Source: Ricinus communis
Taxonomy: Eukaryota; Streptophyta; Magnoliopsida; Malpighiales; Euphorbiaceae
Assembly: GCF_019578655.1 (NCBI RefSeq)
Contig: NC_063258.1
Span: 6,617,283-6,681,282 of the forward strand
Direction: 5' to 3'
Length of the DNA stretch: 64,000 nucleotides
Shown here: piece by piece, positions 34,989 to 46,154 of the stretch
Position numbering within the stretch: the first letter of the stretch is position 1
Layout: each line of letters begins with the position of its first letter
The notes under the pieces: model-generated
What the model was told of the DNA's origin: nothing
What the model saw: only the letters and a program-made list of their open reading frames with translations
Database searches by the model: none
Program-made: the position numbers and the translations under genes

Positions 34989-35846
34989 AATTAGAGTGAA
35001 AAGAGTGAGTGTAGCTTGTGTTTGGAACCAAAGGCAGAAATCATAGCTTTGTAATGAATTTTGAAAATTAATGCTATTGGAATAGATCCTTCAAGCATTT
35101 TGTAATTGTGAGTTTTTATTTGAAGAACGATGCTCTTTAAAACATTTTTGTCGTTTAAAGAAATCGTGATATTTGGAAAACAATTGAAAGAAATAGGTCC
35201 TTTATTGAGGCTCGACTCAAGCGATTACCTAACAGGGAATCATAGAAATTTGTAAACCTAGCATCCCTAAGGACGGCTAATATGGAAGTATCTAGACCTT
35301 CTCTGGTAAGGGGCTTAATACCTACCTGGACTAGACCTATGTGGATATACTTATAATCCTTTTCCATATGCTTTTGGAGGGTCTTAGGATTTAAGAGATA
35401 AATCTCTTCAAAAGGTTTTGAAATTTGGATATCTCTTTCTTCAGTCTTGATTGTAAAATCAGTCTTGAAGAGAGGGAACTTTGAAAACTCATAAATTTGT
35501 TTCTTTTGGACTTTGGGTATTTCCCAATCGTCAATATGCTTTGAAAAATCTTCAATAGTGATTTCTTCACTATTTACTAGACCTTTGTACCTCGATGATT
35601 CGGAGGCGGGAAGAATTTGAGAAAGAAGAAGATCTACAGAAAAAAGGTTCTAAATTCATTTTAACCTAAACCAAAATAACTTTCTAGACAAGCCTGGACC
35701 ACAGCTCTCAGCTTTACTGCCCTGTCCGTCGGGTCTTACTACTGCGCATAAAATGAACAGAACTTGCCTATAGGAAACCTGATGCAGTCTAAAATGAATG
35801 TAAAATTTTTGTAATGTAGATATGCTTCTAATCCCGGAACCCAATA

Positions 35847-35859
35847 GGCTCTGATACCA
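35847..35859 (-). other. Viral primer-binding site, unit 3
   Basis: TGGTATCAGAGCC on the minus strand, identical to unit 1. Confidence 0.8.
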
Positions 35860-36218
35860 AATTAGAACGAGATCTAGGAAATAGAAGAAAATATTAAGCA
35901 GTGAAGATTTAGGTCTGAGTTCGTGGCATTGTAACCAGATCCACGCTTTCAGCAGCCTGTGGGAGCTTTAAATGCTCTTGCAGAATCTGTTTTCCAGCCT
36001 ATAAACTTATAGATCTGAAAATAAATTTGGACAGAAACAACCAGCAAGTTTCTGATGTGCAGGATCCTCTTACGAGGCAAGCACAGAGCATACGCTTGAT
36101 GATGGGGAAAGAAGAAGAAGATAAACTTTGAATGCTTTATTGATAATAACAGGCTTTGAACATAAACATATAAACAACTTTGAAAGCTTTAAACAAACAT
36201 ACAACTTTGTAAAACTTT

Positions 36219-36453
36219 GAAACAAGAAGAATATAGACTTACAAGAGGAGTTACAAGATTTCTCTCTCTCTCACTCACTCTTTTCACTCTAATTTCTTCT
36301 ATGAGAATTAGACTCAGGAAGAGCTTTCTTTCTTTCTCTCTTCTATGTTTTACTGAATTCTAAATTCTCACAGAAGAAATTAGAGTGAAAAGAGTGAGTG
36401 AGAGAGAGAGAAATCTTGTAACTCCTCTTGTAAGTCTATATTCTTCTTGTTTC
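36219..36453. repeat. Viral-leader inverted repeat, unit 3 (91-bp arms)
   Basis: Arms 36219-36309 and 36363-36453 are each 91 bases and are reverse complements with one mismatch (TCTATGAG against TCTGTGAG). The loop is 53 bases (36310-36362). The copy at 21.0 kb has only the left-arm sequence, followed by the TATA region. Confidence 0.9.
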
Positions 36454-37296
36454 AATTAGAGTGAAAAGAGTGAGTGTAGCTTGTGTTTGGAACCAAAGGC
36501 AGAAATCATAGCTTTGTAATGAATTTTGAAAATTAATGCTATTGGAATAGATCCTTCAAGCATTTTGTAATTGTGAGTTTTTATTTGAAGAACGATGCTC
36601 TTTAAAACATTTTTGTCGTTTAAAGAAATCGTGATATTTGGAAAACAATTGAAAGAAATAGGTCCTTTATTGAGGCTCGACTCAACAGTACCTAACAGGG
36701 AATCATAGAAATTTGTAAACCTAGCATCCCTAAGGACGGCTAATATGGAAGTATCTAGACCTTCTCTGGTAAGGGGCTTAATACCTACCTGGACTAGACC
36801 TATGTGGATATACTTATAATCCTTTTCCATATGCTTTTGGAGGGTCTTAGGATTTAAGAGATAAATCTCTTCAAAAGGTTTTGAAATTTGGATATCTCTT
36901 TCTTCAGTCTTGATTGTAAAATCAGTCTTGAAGAGAGGGAACTTTGAAAACTCATAAATTTGTTTCTTTTGGACTTTGGGTATTTCCCAATCGTCAATAT
37001 GCTTTGAAAAATCTTCAATAGTGATTTCTTCACTATTTACTAGACCTTTGTACCTCGATGATTCAGAGGCGGGAAGAATTTGAGAAAGAAGAAGATCTAC
37101 TGGGAAAAAGGTTCTAAATTCATTTTAACCTAAACCAAAATAACTTTCTAGACAAGCCCTGGACCACGACTCTCGACTTTTACCTTCGGGTCTTACTCTA
37201 GCATAAAATGAGCGAACTTGCCTATAGGAAACCCGAGTCTAAAATGAATGTAAAATTTTTGTAATGTAGATATGCTTCTAATCCCGGAACCCAATA

Positions 37297-37309
37297 GGCT
37301 CCGATACCA
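37297..37309 (-). other. Viral primer-binding site, unit 4 (one change)
   Basis: TGGTATCGGAGCC, the same CAG to CGG change as unit 2. Confidence 0.75.
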
Positions 37310-37670
37310 AATTAGAACGAGATCTAGGAAATAGAAGAAAATATTAAGCAGTGAAGATTTAGGTCTGAGTTCGTGGCATTGTAACCAGATCCACGCTTTC
37401 AGCAGCCTGTGGGAGCTTTAAATGCTCTTGCAGAATCAGTTTTCCAGCCTATAAACTTATAGATCTGAAAATAAATTTGGACGAAACAACCGAAGAAGTT
37501 TCCGATGTGCGGGATCCTCTTACGAGGCAAGCCACGGAGCATACGGCTTGATGATGGGGAAAGAAGAAGAAGATAAACTTTGAATGCTTTATTGATAATA
37601 ACAGGCTTTGAACATAAACATATAAACAACTTTGAAAGCTTTAAACAAACATACAACTTTGTAAAACTTT

Positions 37671-37901
37671 GAAACAAGAAGAATATAGACTTACAAGAGG
37701 AGTTACAAGATTTCTCTCTCGCTCACTCTTTTCACTCTAATTTCTTCTATGAGAATTAGACTCAGGAAGAGCTTTCTTTCTTTCTCTCTTCTATGTTTTA
37801 CTGAATTCTAAATTCTCACAGAAGAAATTAGAGTGAAAAGAGTGAGTGAGAGAGAGAGAAATCTTGTAACTCCTCTTGTAAGTCTATATTCTTCTTGTTT
37901 C
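37671..37901. repeat. Viral-leader inverted repeat, unit 4
   Basis: Same arms; the left arm has a short deletion in the TCTCTC run. Confidence 0.8.
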
Positions 37902-37923
37902 AATTAGAGTGAAAAGAGTGAGT

Positions 37924-38569
37924 GTAGCTTGTGTTTGGAACCAAAGGCAGAAATCATAGCTTTGTAATGAATTTTGAAAATTAATGCTATTAGAATAGAT
38001 CCTTCAAGCATTTTGTAATTGTGAGTTTTTATTTGAAGAACGATGCTCTTTAAAACATTTTTGTCGTTTAAAGAAATCGTGATATTTGGAAAACAATTGA
38101 AAGAAATAGGTCCTTTATTGAGGCTCGACTCAGCGATTACCTAACAGGGAATCATAGAAATTTGTAAACCTAGCATCCCTAAGGACGGCTAATATGGAAG
38201 TATCTAGACCTTCTCTGGTAAGGGGCTTAATACCTACCTGGACTAGACCTATGTGGATATACTTATAATCCTTTTCCATATGCTTTTGGAGGGTCTTAGG
38301 ATTTAAGAGATAAATCTCTTCAAAAGGTTTTGAAATTTGGATATCTCTTTCTTGATCTTGATTGTAAAATCAGTCTTGAAGAGAGGGAACTTTGAAAACT
38401 CATAAATTTGTTTCTTTTGGACTTTGGGTATTTCCCAATCGTCAATATGCTTTGAAAAATCTTCAATAGTGATTTCTTCACTATTTACTAGACCTTTGTA
38501 CCTCGATGATTCAGAGGCAGAAGAATTTGAGAAAGAAGAAGATCTACAGAAAAAAGGTTCTAAATTCAT
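37924..38569 (-). pseudogene. Movement-protein 5' half, unit 5
   Basis: ATG at 38569-38567; frame 38569-38303 gives the N-terminal 88 residues (Ser-rich, then EEITIEDF, then PLFKTDF). The remaining movement-protein sequence to 37924 is in shifted frames. Equivalent starts lie at 34218 (unit 2), 35659 (unit 3) and 37123 (unit 4). All four copies end where the inverted arm begins, so none can encode a full movement protein. Confidence 0.7.
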
Positions 38570-38739
38570 TTTAACCTAAACCAAAATAACTTTCTAGACA
38601 AGCACGGACCCTGACTCTCGACTTCCTTGTCGGGTCTTACTCTAGCATAAAATGAGCGAACTTGCCTATAGGAAACCCGGTCTAAAATGAATGTAAAATC
38701 TTTGTAATGTAGATATGCTTCTAATCCCGGAACCCAATA

Positions 38740-38752
38740 GGCTCTGATACCA
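38740..38752 (-). other. Viral primer-binding site, unit 5
   Basis: TGGTATCAGAGCC on the minus strand, in the most 5' viral unit. Confidence 0.8.
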
Positions 38753-38935
38753 AATTAGAACGAGATCTAGGAAATAGAAGAAAATATTAAGCAGTGAAGA
38801 TTTAGGTCTGAGTTCGTGGCATTGTAACCAGATCCACGCTTTCAGCAGCCTGTGGGAGCTTTAAATGCTCTTGCAGAATCTGTTTTCCAGCCTATAAACT
38901 TATAGATCTGAAAATAAATTTGGACAGAACCAACT

Positions 38936-39477
38936 TATAGCCTATAAACTTGCAAAATCTTCAATATGAATGTTTTCTTGGCTCCAAGACTGTTGGTATT
39001 CATTTATTTATTTTTCTCTCATAAATGCTAATACAAGCCATCAAAAACTTTCTCTTTGACGTTATTAATAAATATTATTTCAATCCATAAATATAGTCAA
39101 TTGTATGATAATTTATGGTTATTAATAAATGTTATATTTTTATTAGTTAGTTGTTAGTGACAGACAGTTTACATAATTGTGTATTAAATAAAGGTAAATT
39201 ATTATTAGATTTTATATTTTGTAATAAAAAAATATCAAGCCTTTAATTTATAACTAAACAGTTGTTAAATTTTAATTTTAATAACACCGATGAGATTTTT
39301 TGACAAGTATAAAAATAAATTATATAAATGGTCACTAAATTTCCTTTTAATTTATAACACAAAGATACTAAAATTATGATTTTGAAAGATACATAGGCGT
39401 TGCTTTTTTATAACAAATCAAAAGTTTTGTATCTTTTTGTTATAATTGCAAAGTTTGGTAATAATCCATGTAATTTG
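38936..39477. other. AT-rich sequence between virus locus and minisatellite
   Basis: No coding content. CCTATAAACTT from the viral leader is repeated once more at about 38940. A small inverted motif (TAACAAATCAAAAG and ATCTTTTTGTTATAA near 39410-39445) sits just before the array. Confidence 0.35.
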
Positions 39478-42400
39478 ACAACCCCGTAAGAGGGGTGTAT
39501 TTATCAATATACTAAAACAAACCCATAAGAGGGGTATATCTTTTAACATGAGAAAACAATCCAAAAAAGTGGTATATTTTTTAATATGAGAAAACAACCT
39601 CGTAAGAGGGGTATATTTGTCAATATGAGAAAACAACCCCGTAAGAGTGGCATATTTATCAATATTAGAAAATAACCCTGTAAGAGGGGTATATTTATCA
39701 ATATTAGAAAATAACCCCATAAGAGCGGCATATATTTCAACATGAGAAAACAACCTAAAAAAAGTGATATATTTGTCAATATGAGAAAACAACTCTAGAA
39801 GAGGGGTATTATTTTTAATATTTGAAAACAACCCCGTAAGAGGGTTATATATGCTAATATTAGAAAACAACCCCAAAAAGGTGGTATATATTTTTTAGTA
39901 TGAGAAAACAACCCCATAAGAGGGGTATATTTGTCAAAATTAGAAAACAACCTCGTAAAAGGGGTATATCTTTCAACATGAGAAAACAATAAAAAAAAGT
40001 GTATATTTGTCAATATGAGAAAACAACCCCGTAAAAGGGGTATATTTATCAATATTGCAAAACAATCCCGTAAGAGGGGTATATCTTTCAACATGAGAAA
40101 ACAACCCTAAAAAAGTGCTATATTTGTCAATATGAGAAAACAACCTTGTAAGAGGGGTATATTTGCTAATGTTAGAAAACAACCCTGTAAGAAGGATATA
40201 TTTATCAATATTAGAAAACAACCCCAAAAGAGGGGTATATCTTTCAACATTAGAAAACAACCCCAAAAAAGTGTATATTTATCAATATTTGAAAACAACC
40301 CCGTAAAAGAGGTATATTTGTCTATATTATAAAACAACCCCGTAAGAGGGGTATATCTTTCAACATGCGAAAACAACCCCGGAAAAGGGTATATAAGTCA
40401 AGATGATAAAATAAGCCCGTAAGAGGGGTATATTTATCAATATTGCGAAACAACCACGTAAGAGGGGTATATCTTTCAACATGAGAAAACAACCCCAAAA
40501 AAGTGGTATATTTATCAATATGAGAAAACAACCATTTAAGAGTGGTATATTTGCCAATATGAGAAAATAACCCCGTTAGAGGGGTATATTGGCTAATATT
40601 AGAAAACAGCCCCGTAAGAGGGGCATATTTGTCAGTATGAGAAAACAACCCCATAAGAGGGGTATATTTTTCGATATTACAAAACAACCCCATAAAATGG
40701 GTATATCTTTCAACATAAGAAAACAACAACAAAAAATGATATATTTTTTAATATGAGAAAACAACCACGTAAGCGAGATATATTGTCAATATTAGAAAAC
40801 AACCCCGAAAGAGGGGTATATCTTTCAATATGAGAAAACAAACCCAAAAAAGTGATTAATTTGTCAATATGAAAAAATAAATCCGTTAGAGGGGTATATT
40901 TTACAATATTAGAAAATAACCCCATAAGAGGGATATATATTTCAACATGAGAAAACAACCCCAAAATAGTGGTATATTTTTTATTATGAAAAAATAATCC
41001 CGTAAGAGGGGTATATTTGTCAATATTATAAAATAATCCCGTAACAGAGATACATCTTTCAACATAAGAAAACAACCCAAAAAAAGTGGTATATTTATCA
41101 ATATGAGAAAACGCTAATATTAAAAAACAACCCCGTAACAGGGGTATATTCATCAATATTAGAAAACAACCCCGTAACAGGAGTATATTTGTCAATATTA
41201 GAAAACAACCCCGTAAGAGGGGTATATCTTTCAACATGAGAAAACAACCCTAAAAAAGTGGTATATTTGTCAATATGAGAAAACAATCCCGTAAGATGGA
41301 TATATTTGTCAATATTAGAAAACAACACCGTAAGAGGACTATATTTGTCAATATGAGAAAATAACCCCATAAGAGGAGTATATTTGCTAATATTAGAAAA
41401 CAACCGTGTAAGAGGGGTAAATTTATCAATATGAGAAAATAACCCCGTAAGAGGGGTATATTTGCAAATACTAGAAAACAACCCCGTAAAAGGGATATAA
41501 TTGTCAATATTAGAAAACAACTCCGTAAGAAGGGTATATCTTTCAACATGAGAAAACAACCCCAAAATAGTATATATTTGTCAATATGAGAAAACAATCC
41601 CGTAAGAGGTGTATTTTTGTAAATATTAGAAAACAACTCCGAAAGAAGGGTATATCTTTCAAAATGAGAAAACAACTCCAACAAAGTGATATATTTGTCA
41701 ATAAGAGAAAACAACCCCGTAAGAAGGGTATATTGTCAATATGAGAAAATAACCCCGTAAGAGGGGTATATTTGCTAATATTAGAAAACAACCCCGTAAG
41801 AGAGGTATATTTCTTAATATTAGAAAACAATCCCGTAAGAGGAGTATATCTTTCAATATGAGAAAATAATCCTAAAAAAGTTTATATTTATCAATATGAG
41901 AAAACAACCCCGTAAGAGGGGTATATTTGTCAATATTAGAAAATAATCCCGAAAGAGGGGTATATCTTTCAACATAAGAAAACAACGTCATAAAAGTGGT
42001 ATATTTATTAATAAGAAAAAATAACCCCGTAAGAAAGGTATATTTGTCAATTTGAGAAAACAACCCTGTAACAGGGGGTATATTTGTCAATATCAGAAAA
42101 CAACCCGTAAGAGGAGTATATTTTTCAACATGCAACCCAAAAAAGTGGTATATTTTTTAATATGAGAAAACAACCCCGTAAGTGGTATATTTGTCAATAT
42201 TAGAAAACAACCCTGTAAGAGGGGTATATCTATCAATATGAGAAAATAACCTCGTAAGAGGGGTATATCTATCAATATGAGAAAATAACCTCGTAAGAGG
42301 GGTATATTTGTCAATATTAGAAAATAACTCCGTAAAAGAGGTATATCTTTCAACATGAGAAAATAACTCAAAAAAATGTATATTTGTCAATATGAGAAGA

Positions 42401-45400
42401 CAACCACGTAAGAGGGGTCTATTTGTCAATATTGTAAAACAACCTCGTAAGAGGGGTATATCTTTCAACATGAGAAAACAACCCCAAGAAAGTTGTATAT
42501 TTTTTAATATGAGAAAACAACCCCGTAAGATGGGTATATTTGTCAATATTAGAAAACAACCTCGTAAAATGGGTATATCTTTCAACATGCGAAATCAACA
42601 CCAAAAAAGTGGCATATTTGTCAATATGACAAAATAACCCCATAAGAGGGGTATATTTTGCAACATTAAAACACAACCCCGTAAGAGGGGTATATCTTTC
42701 AACATAAGAAAACAACCCAAAAAAAGTGGTATACTTTTTAATATGAGAAAACAATCCCATAGGAGGGGTATATTTGTCAATATTAGAAAACTTATCTTTC
42801 AACATGAGAAAACAACCCCAAGAAAGTGGTATATTTTTTAATATGAGAAAACAACCCCGTAAGAGGGGTATATTTGTCAATATTAGAAAACAACCCCGTA
42901 AAATGGGTATATCTTTCAATATGCGAAATCAACCCCAAAAAAGTGGTATATTTGTCAATATGACAAAATAACCCCGTAAGAGGGGTCTATTTTGCAATTT
43001 TAAAAAATAACCCCGTAAGAGGCGTATATCTTTCAACATAAGAAAACAACCTAAAAAAAGTGGTATACTTTTAATATGAGAAAACAATCCTATAGGAGCA
43101 GTATATTTGTCAATATTAGAAAATAATTCCGTAAAACGGGTATATCTTTCAACATGAGAAAACAACCCAAAAAAGTGGTATATTTGTCAATATAAGAAAA
43201 CAACCTCGTAAGAGCGGTATATCTTTCAATATGAAAAAACAACCCCCAAAAATGGTATGTTTGTCAATATGATAAAACAAGCCCGTAATAAGGGTATATT
43301 TGTTAATATTGCAAAACGACCCCGTAAGAGGGATATATTTGTCAATATTGCAAAACAACTCCATAATAGGGGTATATCTTTCAACATGAGAAAACAACCC
43401 CAAAAAAGTGGTATATTTGTCAAGATGAGAAAACAACTCCGTAAAAGGGGTATGTTTATCAATATGAGAAAATAACCTCGTAAGAGGGTATATTGGCTAA
43501 CATTAGAAAACAACCCCGTATGAGCGGTATATGTGTCAATATGAGAAAACAACCTCGTAAGAGGGATATATTTTTCAATATTAGAAAACAACCCCATAAG
43601 AGGGGTATGTATCTCAACATGAGAAAACAACCCCAAAAAAGTGATATATTTTTTAATATGAGAAAACAACCCCGTAAGAGGGGTATATTTGTCGAAATGA
43701 GAAAACAAACCTGTAAGACGGGTATATTTGTCAATAACAGAAAATAACCCCGTAAGAGGGGTATATCTTTCAACATGAGAAACAACCCTAAAAAAATGGT
43801 ACATTTGTCAATATGAGAAAACAACCCCGTAAGAGGGGTATATTTGTCGATTTTATAAAATAATCCCGTAAGAGGGGTATATCTTTCTACATCAGAAAAC
43901 AATCCCAAAAAAGTGGTATGTTTATCAATATGAGAAAACAACCCCGTAAGAGGAGTATATCTTTCAACATGAGAGAACAGCCCCAAAAAAGAATATATTT
44001 GTCAATATGATAAAACAACTACGTAAGAGGGGTATATGTGTCAATATTAGAAAATAACCCTATAAGAGGGGTATATTTCCTAATATTAGAAAACAACCCC
44101 GTAAGAAGGGTATATTTGTCAAAATTAGAAAACAACCCCGTAAAAGGGGTATGTCTTTCAATATGAGAAAACAACCCAAAAAAAGTGTATATTTGTCAAT
44201 ATGAGAAAACATCCTCGTAAGAGGGGTATATTTGTCAATATTGTAAAACAACCCCGTAAGAGGGGTATATCTTTCAACATGAGAAAACAACCCCAAAAAA
44301 GTGATATATTTATCAATATGAGAAAACAACCCTGTAAGAGGGGTATATTTGCTAATATTAGAAAACAACCCCGTAAAATGGATATATTTATCAATATTAG
44401 AAAACAACCCCATAATAGGGGTATATCCTTCAACATTATAAAACAACCACAAAAAAGTGTATATTTGTCAATAGGAAAAAACAACCCTGTAAGAGGGGTA
44501 TATTTGTCAATATTACAAAACAACCCCGTAAGTGGGGTATATCTTTCAACATGAGAAAACAACCCCAAAAAAGTGGTATATTTTTTAATATGAGAAAATA
44601 ACCCCGTAAGAGGGGTATATTTGTCAATATTAGAAAATAACCCTGTAAGAGTGGTGTATCTATCAATATGAGAAAATATCCCCGTAAGAGGGGTATATTT
44701 GCTAATATTAGAAAACAACCCCGTAAGAGGGGTATATTTGTCAATATGAGAAAATAACCCCGTAAGAGGGGTATATTTGCTAATACTAGAAAACAACCCC
44801 GTAAGAGGGGTATATTCTTTAACATGAGAAAACAACCCCAAAAAATTATATATTTGTCAATATGAGAAAACAACCCCGTAAGAGAGATATATATTTCAAT
44901 ATTAGAAAACAACCCCGAAAGAGGGATATATATTTCAAAATGAGAAAACAAACCCAAAAAAGTGATATATTTGTCAATAAGAGAAAACAACCTCGTAAGT
45001 GGGCTATATTTAATATTACAAAACAACCCCGTAAGTGGGGTATATCTTTCAACATGAGAAATTAACCCCGAAAAAGTGGTACATTTGTCAATATGACAAA
45101 GAAACCCCGTAAGGGAGGTATATTTGTGAATATTACAAAACAACCCGATAAGAGGAGTATATCTTTCAACATGAGAAAACAACCCCAAGAAAGTGGTATA
45201 TTTTTTAATATGAGAAAACAACCCCGTAAGAGGGGTATATTTGTCAATATCAGAGAACAACTCCGTAAGAGGGATATATCTTTTAACATGAGAAAACAAC
45301 CCAAAAAAGTGGTAGATTTGTCAATATGAGAAAATAACCCCGTAAGAGTGGTATATTTTTCAATATTAGAAAACAACCCTGTAAGAGGAGTATATTTGCT

Positions 45401-46154
45401 AATATTAGAAAACAACCCTAAAAAAAGTGGTATTTTTTATAATATGAGAAAACAACATCGTAAGAGGGGTATATTTTTCAATATTAGAAAACAACTCCAA
45501 AAAAGTTCTACATTTTTTAATATGAGAAAGCGACCCTGTAAGAGGGGTATATTTGTAAATATTAGAAAACACCGTGTAAGAGGGGTATATCTTTCAATAA
45601 GAGATAACAACCCCAAAAAAGTGGTCAATATGAGAAAACAACCCCGTTAGAGGGGTATGTTTTTCAATATTAGAAAACAACCCGATAAGAAGGGTTTAAC
45701 TTTGAACATGAGAAACAACCACAAATAAGTGTATATTTGTTAATATGAGAAAAGAAGCCGGTAAGAGGGGTATATTTGTCAACATGAGAAAACAACCCGG
45801 TAAGAGGGGTACGTTTTTCAATATTAGAAAAAAATCCTGTAAGAAGGGCATATATTTCAACATGAGAAAACAACCACAGAAAAGTGTATATTTGTCAATA
45901 TGAGAAAATAACCCCGTCAAAGGGGTGTATATCTTTCAACAAGAGAAAACAACCCCAAAAAAGTGGTATATTTGTCAATATGAGAAAACAACCCCGTAAG
46001 AGGGGTATATTTATCAATATGATAAAATAACCCCGTAAGAGGGGTATATTGGCTAATATTAGAAAACAACCCCATAAGAGGAGCATATTTGTTAATATAA
46101 GAAAATAACCCCATAAGAGGGGTATATTTTTCAATATCAAAAAATAACCCCGTA

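Larger units (their letters stand above)
18704..38935 (-). mobile_element. Endogenous pararetrovirus locus (Caulimoviridae, Florendovirus-like), rearranged
   Basis: All viral coding segments read on the minus strand: movement protein, coat protein with a CCHC knuckle, aspartic protease, reverse transcriptase with YIDD, RNase H, then a second ORF. tRNA-Met primer sites and a poly(A) signal are present, and no LTRs or integrase are seen, which separates this from retrotransposons. A long ORF1 followed by a second ORF of unknown function suggests Florendovirus rather than Petuvirus; this genus call is inference. The locus is not one genome copy but joined pieces, some present two to five times, with many frameshifts and stops. 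Confidence 0.85.
32121..38935 (-). repeat. Tandem array of about 1.45-kb viral leader plus movement-protein units
   Basis: The movement-protein word TAGCTTGTGTTTGGAACC recurs at 32121, 33577, 35012, 36477 and 37924. The primer-site word recurs at 32950, 34405, 35847, 37297 and 38740. Both give periods of 1.44-1.47 kb. Each unit holds, in minus-strand order, R/poly(A) region, leader, primer site and the 5' half of the movement protein. Units 1-4 end with an inverted arm; unit 5 is cut at 38935. The boundary between arm and movement protein falls in a shared GTGAGTGTAGC word (compare 32113-32124). Confidence 0.85.

Noticed and set aside
18704..38935. Interpretation as a Ty3/gypsy retrotransposon because of the YIDD reverse transcriptase
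   Set aside because: There is no integrase and no LTR flanking the RT. Movement-protein motifs, coat protein before protease, and an ORF2 after RNase H point to Caulimoviridae.
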